DNA of 34,102 bases from Gracilibacteraceae bacterium (GTDB taxonomy: Bacteria > Bacillota > Desulfitobacteriia > Desulfitobacteriales > Syntrophobotulaceae). Positions 31,919 to 34,102 of this stretch are shown in pieces (positions within the stretch are counted from its first letter, which is position 1; every line of letters starts with the position of its first letter). The notes beneath the pieces were generated by a model. That model had not been told where the DNA came from. It saw only the letters and a program-made list of their open reading frames with translations, and ran no database searches. The stretch covers positions 1-34,102 of the forward strand of contig JAISEW010000022.1 of assembly GCA_031263945.1 (NCBI GenBank), given 5' to 3'. The position numbers and the translations under genes are program-made.

Positions 31919-34030
31919 TCAGGTATTGTTCACACTATCGTCACCGCGGATCCTCTCCGCCGCCGCAGGGCGCAATTTACGGGCGGAAGCGGCGCTGACG
32001 GCGATCGTGGAAACATTGTGCAGCACCGCCGATGTATTGGGAGAGACGGCTCCGCTCAGTCCCAGCGCCAGCAGGGCCGAATTGAAAACTATGATAAAAC
32101 GGAAATTGCCGCGGATACGGCGCATTAGCCGCGCGCTCAACTGCCGCACGGCGACCAGATCACGCAAGTCGGAGCGGAGCAAAGTTATATCGGCCGTTTC
32201 CCGCGCGACGTCGGAAGCGTCTTTCATGGCGACGGAAACGTCGGCCGCGGCCAAAGCCGGAGAATCATTGACTCCGTCCCCCACCATGATCACCTTGCGC
32301 CCTTCGGCTTTCAGGGAGGTGATTATCGCGGCTTTATCCTCCGGCAGCACCTGGGATCGCCAGTCGGCAATACCGAGAGCCTCCGCCGTCGCCCGCGCCG
32401 TGGTTTCGCTGTCGCCCGTCAGCATCACCACATGTTTTATGCCTTCCCGCCGCAGGGCTGCTATCACTTCCGACGCTTCCGGCCGCGGCGGGTCGCTGAC
32501 GCATATGAAACCCATAAGTTTTCCCTCGCGCGCCAGATAGAGGACGGAGTCACCGCCCGCTTCCTTCTCTACCGTCTCCAGTTCCGCCGGCGCAAAGAAG
32601 ACGCCCTCGTCGTCTTCCACAAAATGACGGCTGCCGATGATGACGCGGCGGCCTTTATAGGCGGTGGCGATGCCGTGAGCCACCACATATTCAACCTCCG
32701 CGTGTTCTTCCTCATGCAGGAGACGCTCGTCATACGCCCGCCGCACTACGGCCTGAGCGACAGTATGCGGAAAATGTTCCTCCAGACAGGCCGCGGTGCG
32801 CAATACTTCGTCGCGGTCATGGCCGGCAAACGGGATAACTTTGCTCACTTGAGGACTGGCGACCGTAAGCGTGCCGGTTTTATCGAAGACTACCGTGTCG
32901 GCTTCCGCCATGTTTTCCAGAAATTTGCCGCCTTTGACCAAGACGCGCTCGCCCGCCGCCTCCCGCATGGCGGAAATGACCGCCACAGGCGTGGACAGTT
33001 TGATGGCGCAGGAATAATCTACCAGCAAAACAGACGCCGCTTTCGTCAAATCGCCGGTAAAGAGCAGCACTCCCGCGGACAGAAGAAAACTGTAAGGGAC
33101 GATCTTGTCAGCCAGACGTTCGGAGCGGGCCTGTATCCCTGCTTTGAGGGTCTCGGATCTTTCTATCATTTCCACGATCCGGCCGATACGGCTTTCATCC
33201 GGCAAAGCGCGTGTTTCCACGACTATGCGGCCCTCTTCCAGGACCGTGCCGGCAAAAACGCTGTCCCCCGCCGATTTCAGCGCGGCCAGCGGCTCTCCCG
33301 TCATCGAAGCCTGATTCACGCCCGCCTCTCCGGCCCGGACGGTTCCGTCCACCGGGATCATCTGACCCGCGCCCACGACGACCCTGTCGCCTACCGTCAA
33401 GGCGGAAGCCGGAACAGAAACCTCGCGGCCATCCCTCTCCACCCATACGGTGTCGATATTGACGGCCAAGCTTTTGAGCAAAGCGTTTTTCGCGCGGCGG
33501 CGCGCGTAATCTTCCAGGAGTTCCGATATGCCGAGCAGAAACATGATGGAGGCGGCCGTGTCGAAATTACCGCGCAGTATGGATACGGCCACCGCGGAAG
33601 CGTCAAGAGTTTCCACGCCCAAGACGCCCGAACGCAGGCTTTTGAGTCCGCGAAAGACGTAACTTAGCCCGTCCGAAACAGTCAGAGCCCAGCGGACGGG
33701 TACGGGCAGACACAGGCGCACCGCGCGCCGCAGGACGGTTTTATACAGCCGTTCCCTGAAATCCGTGTCGATGGCGAGCGGTGTTTCCAAACCCGGCGGC
33801 GCCAGATCAGAAAGGCGCAGATCGGACACGGCCCGCAACAGATCCTCGCGGCAGTCTCCTTGATAACAAATGACGATGCTGCCTGTGAGATAACCGGCCC
33901 GCGCGTCCGTGACTCCGGGCCAGACGGCCGCCGCCTCCGCCAGAGCAAAACTTTCCTCTTTGGAAAAAGCGTAACGACCGCAACTCAAACGGATCCGCTG
34001 CGGCAAATCACTAACGATCTTGTACTTCAA
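31919..34030 (-). CDS. P1B-type heavy-metal translocating ATPase
   Basis: The 703-residue protein would pump a transition metal using ATP. Residues 1-75 resemble an HMA_2 domain (SDLPQRIRLSCG). The actuator has MTGEP, the phosphorylation site is D383 in DKTGTLT, and the hinge has MVGDGVNDSPALAAADV. In the metal-binding membrane helix the usual CPx motif reads Ser340-Cys341-Ala342 in YSCAIKLSTP. The nucleotide domain has HFPH in the place of the usual SEHP. The metal is therefore uncertain; such variants occur in clostridial ATPases of unassigned specificity. The start is TTG with GAGAGG eight to nine bases before. It is 12 bases after a partial upstream gene, likely an operon partner. Confidence 0.9.
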   Translation of the reverse strand: MKYKIVSDLPQRIRLSCGRYAFSKEESFALAEAAAVWPGVTDARAGYLTGSIVICYQGDCREDLLRAVSDLRLSDLAPPGLETPLAIDTDFRERLYKTVLRRAVRLCLPVPVRWALTVSDGLSYVFRGLKSLRSGVLGVETLDASAVAVSILRGNFDTAASIMFLLGISELLEDYARRRAKNALLKSLAVNIDTVWVERDGREVSVPASALTVGDRVVVGAGQMIPVDGTVRAGEAGVNQASMTGEPLAALKSAGDSVFAGTVLEEGRIVVETRALPDESRIGRIVEMIERSETLKAGIQARSERLADKIVPYSFLLSAGVLLFTGDLTKAASVLLVDYSCAIKLSTPVAVISAMREAAGERVLVKGGKFLENMAEADTVVFDKTGTLTVASPQVSKVIPFAGHDRDEVLRTAACLEEHFPHTVAQAVVRRAYDERLLHEEEHAEVEYVVAHGIATAYKGRRVIIGSRHFVEDDEGVFFAPAELETVEKEAGGDSVLYLAREGKLMGFICVSDPPRPEASEVIAALRREGIKHVVMLTGDSETTARATAEALGIADWRSQVLPEDKAAIITSLKAEGRKVIMVGDGVNDSPALAAADVSVAMKDASDVARETADITLLRSDLRDLVAVRQLSARLMRRIRGNFRFIIVFNSALLALGLSGAVSPNTSAVLHNVSTIAVSAASARKLRPAAAERIRGDDSVNNT

Positions 34031-34042
34031 AACATACGCCTC

Positions 34043-34102
34043 TCAGGAATCGCCGTCCTTTTCCTCCGCGTCCGCGCTCTGTCTGGCTTCGCTGTAAATG
34101 TC
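34043..34102 (-). CDS. C-terminal end of a small gene upstream of the P1B ATPase
   Basis: The last 19 codons of a minus-strand frame end in TGA at 34045-34043. The visible residues, DIYSEARQSADAEEKDGDS, form an acidic tail. This would fit the end of the small DUF6110-type protein that I recall being encoded just before similar P1B ATPases, but the fragment is too short for firm assignment. Confidence 0.5.
   Translation of the reverse strand, partial: DIYSEARQSADAEEKDGDS

Overview
The window is a gene-dense stretch of a fairly GC-rich chromosome from a low-GC-lineage Gram-positive bacterium (Bacillota, most likely a clostridial-type lineage). The lineage call rests on a CIRCE-controlled groES-groEL pair, MecA, RNase M5, the phoH-pgpH-ybeY-era-recO block, two LytR-CpsA-Psr proteins, a cell-wall-binding-repeat-2 surface protein and a RodZ/FtsK pair. 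The genus cannot be named from sequence alone. No insertion sequence, phage gene, integrase, CRISPR array or rRNA was seen. No gene-free stretch exceeds 300 bases; the longest, 10837-11088, holds divergent promoters and tandem repeats.

Layout. Positions 1-3363 (minus strand): the first codons of an unidentified gene, a small conserved basic protein, a NYN-domain nuclease-like protein, purA, and rfbD. Positions 3554-6609 (plus): an FMN-binding glutamate synthase-family protein, a hemerythrin-CheX fusion, and ribonuclease M5 (rnmV), whose coding sequence holds a perfect 23-bp inverted repeat. Positions 6601-10836 (minus): an envelope and division operon ftsK-rodZ-VOC protein-VanY-type carboxypeptidase. 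Positions 11089-17772 (plus): an 81-residue membrane-anchored-looking protein with its own strong promoters, ilvC, then phoH-pgpH-ybeY-era-recO. Positions 17762-21259 (minus): ilvE and a DUF4418/FtsX-type permease/ATPase export operon. Positions 21371-23539 (minus): groES-groEL with CIRCE, promoter and terminator. Positions 23653-27712 (minus): mecA, two LCP proteins and degV. Positions 27850-34102 (minus): tRNA-Asn, ispG, a large surface protein, a P1B-type ATPase and the tail of a small gene before it.

How the genes fit together. Most are housekeeping: purine, isoleucine/valine, isoprenoid and dTDP-rhamnose synthesis, RNA processing and ribosome assembly (rnmV, ybeY, era), c-di-AMP turnover (pgpH), repair (recO), protein folding and adaptor proteolysis (groES/groEL, mecA), and a strong envelope theme (ftsK, rodZ, VanY-type peptidase, two LCP ligases, CWB2 surface protein). 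Many genes overlap or abut, and TTG and GTG starts are frequent.

Most notable observations: the long perfect palindrome inside rnmV; an ispG gene whose conserved N-terminus is cut off from any canonical in-frame start, repaired on paper by one extra base; tandem repeats and two promoters in front of an unrecognised 81-residue protein; a Cys/His/Met-rich DUF4418-ABC export operon; a RecO without the zinc-finger segment; and a P1B ATPase with Ser-Cys-Ala where Cys-Pro-x is usual. I found no clear new multi-gene system; the closest candidates are the DUF4418-ABC operon and the rnmV hairpin.
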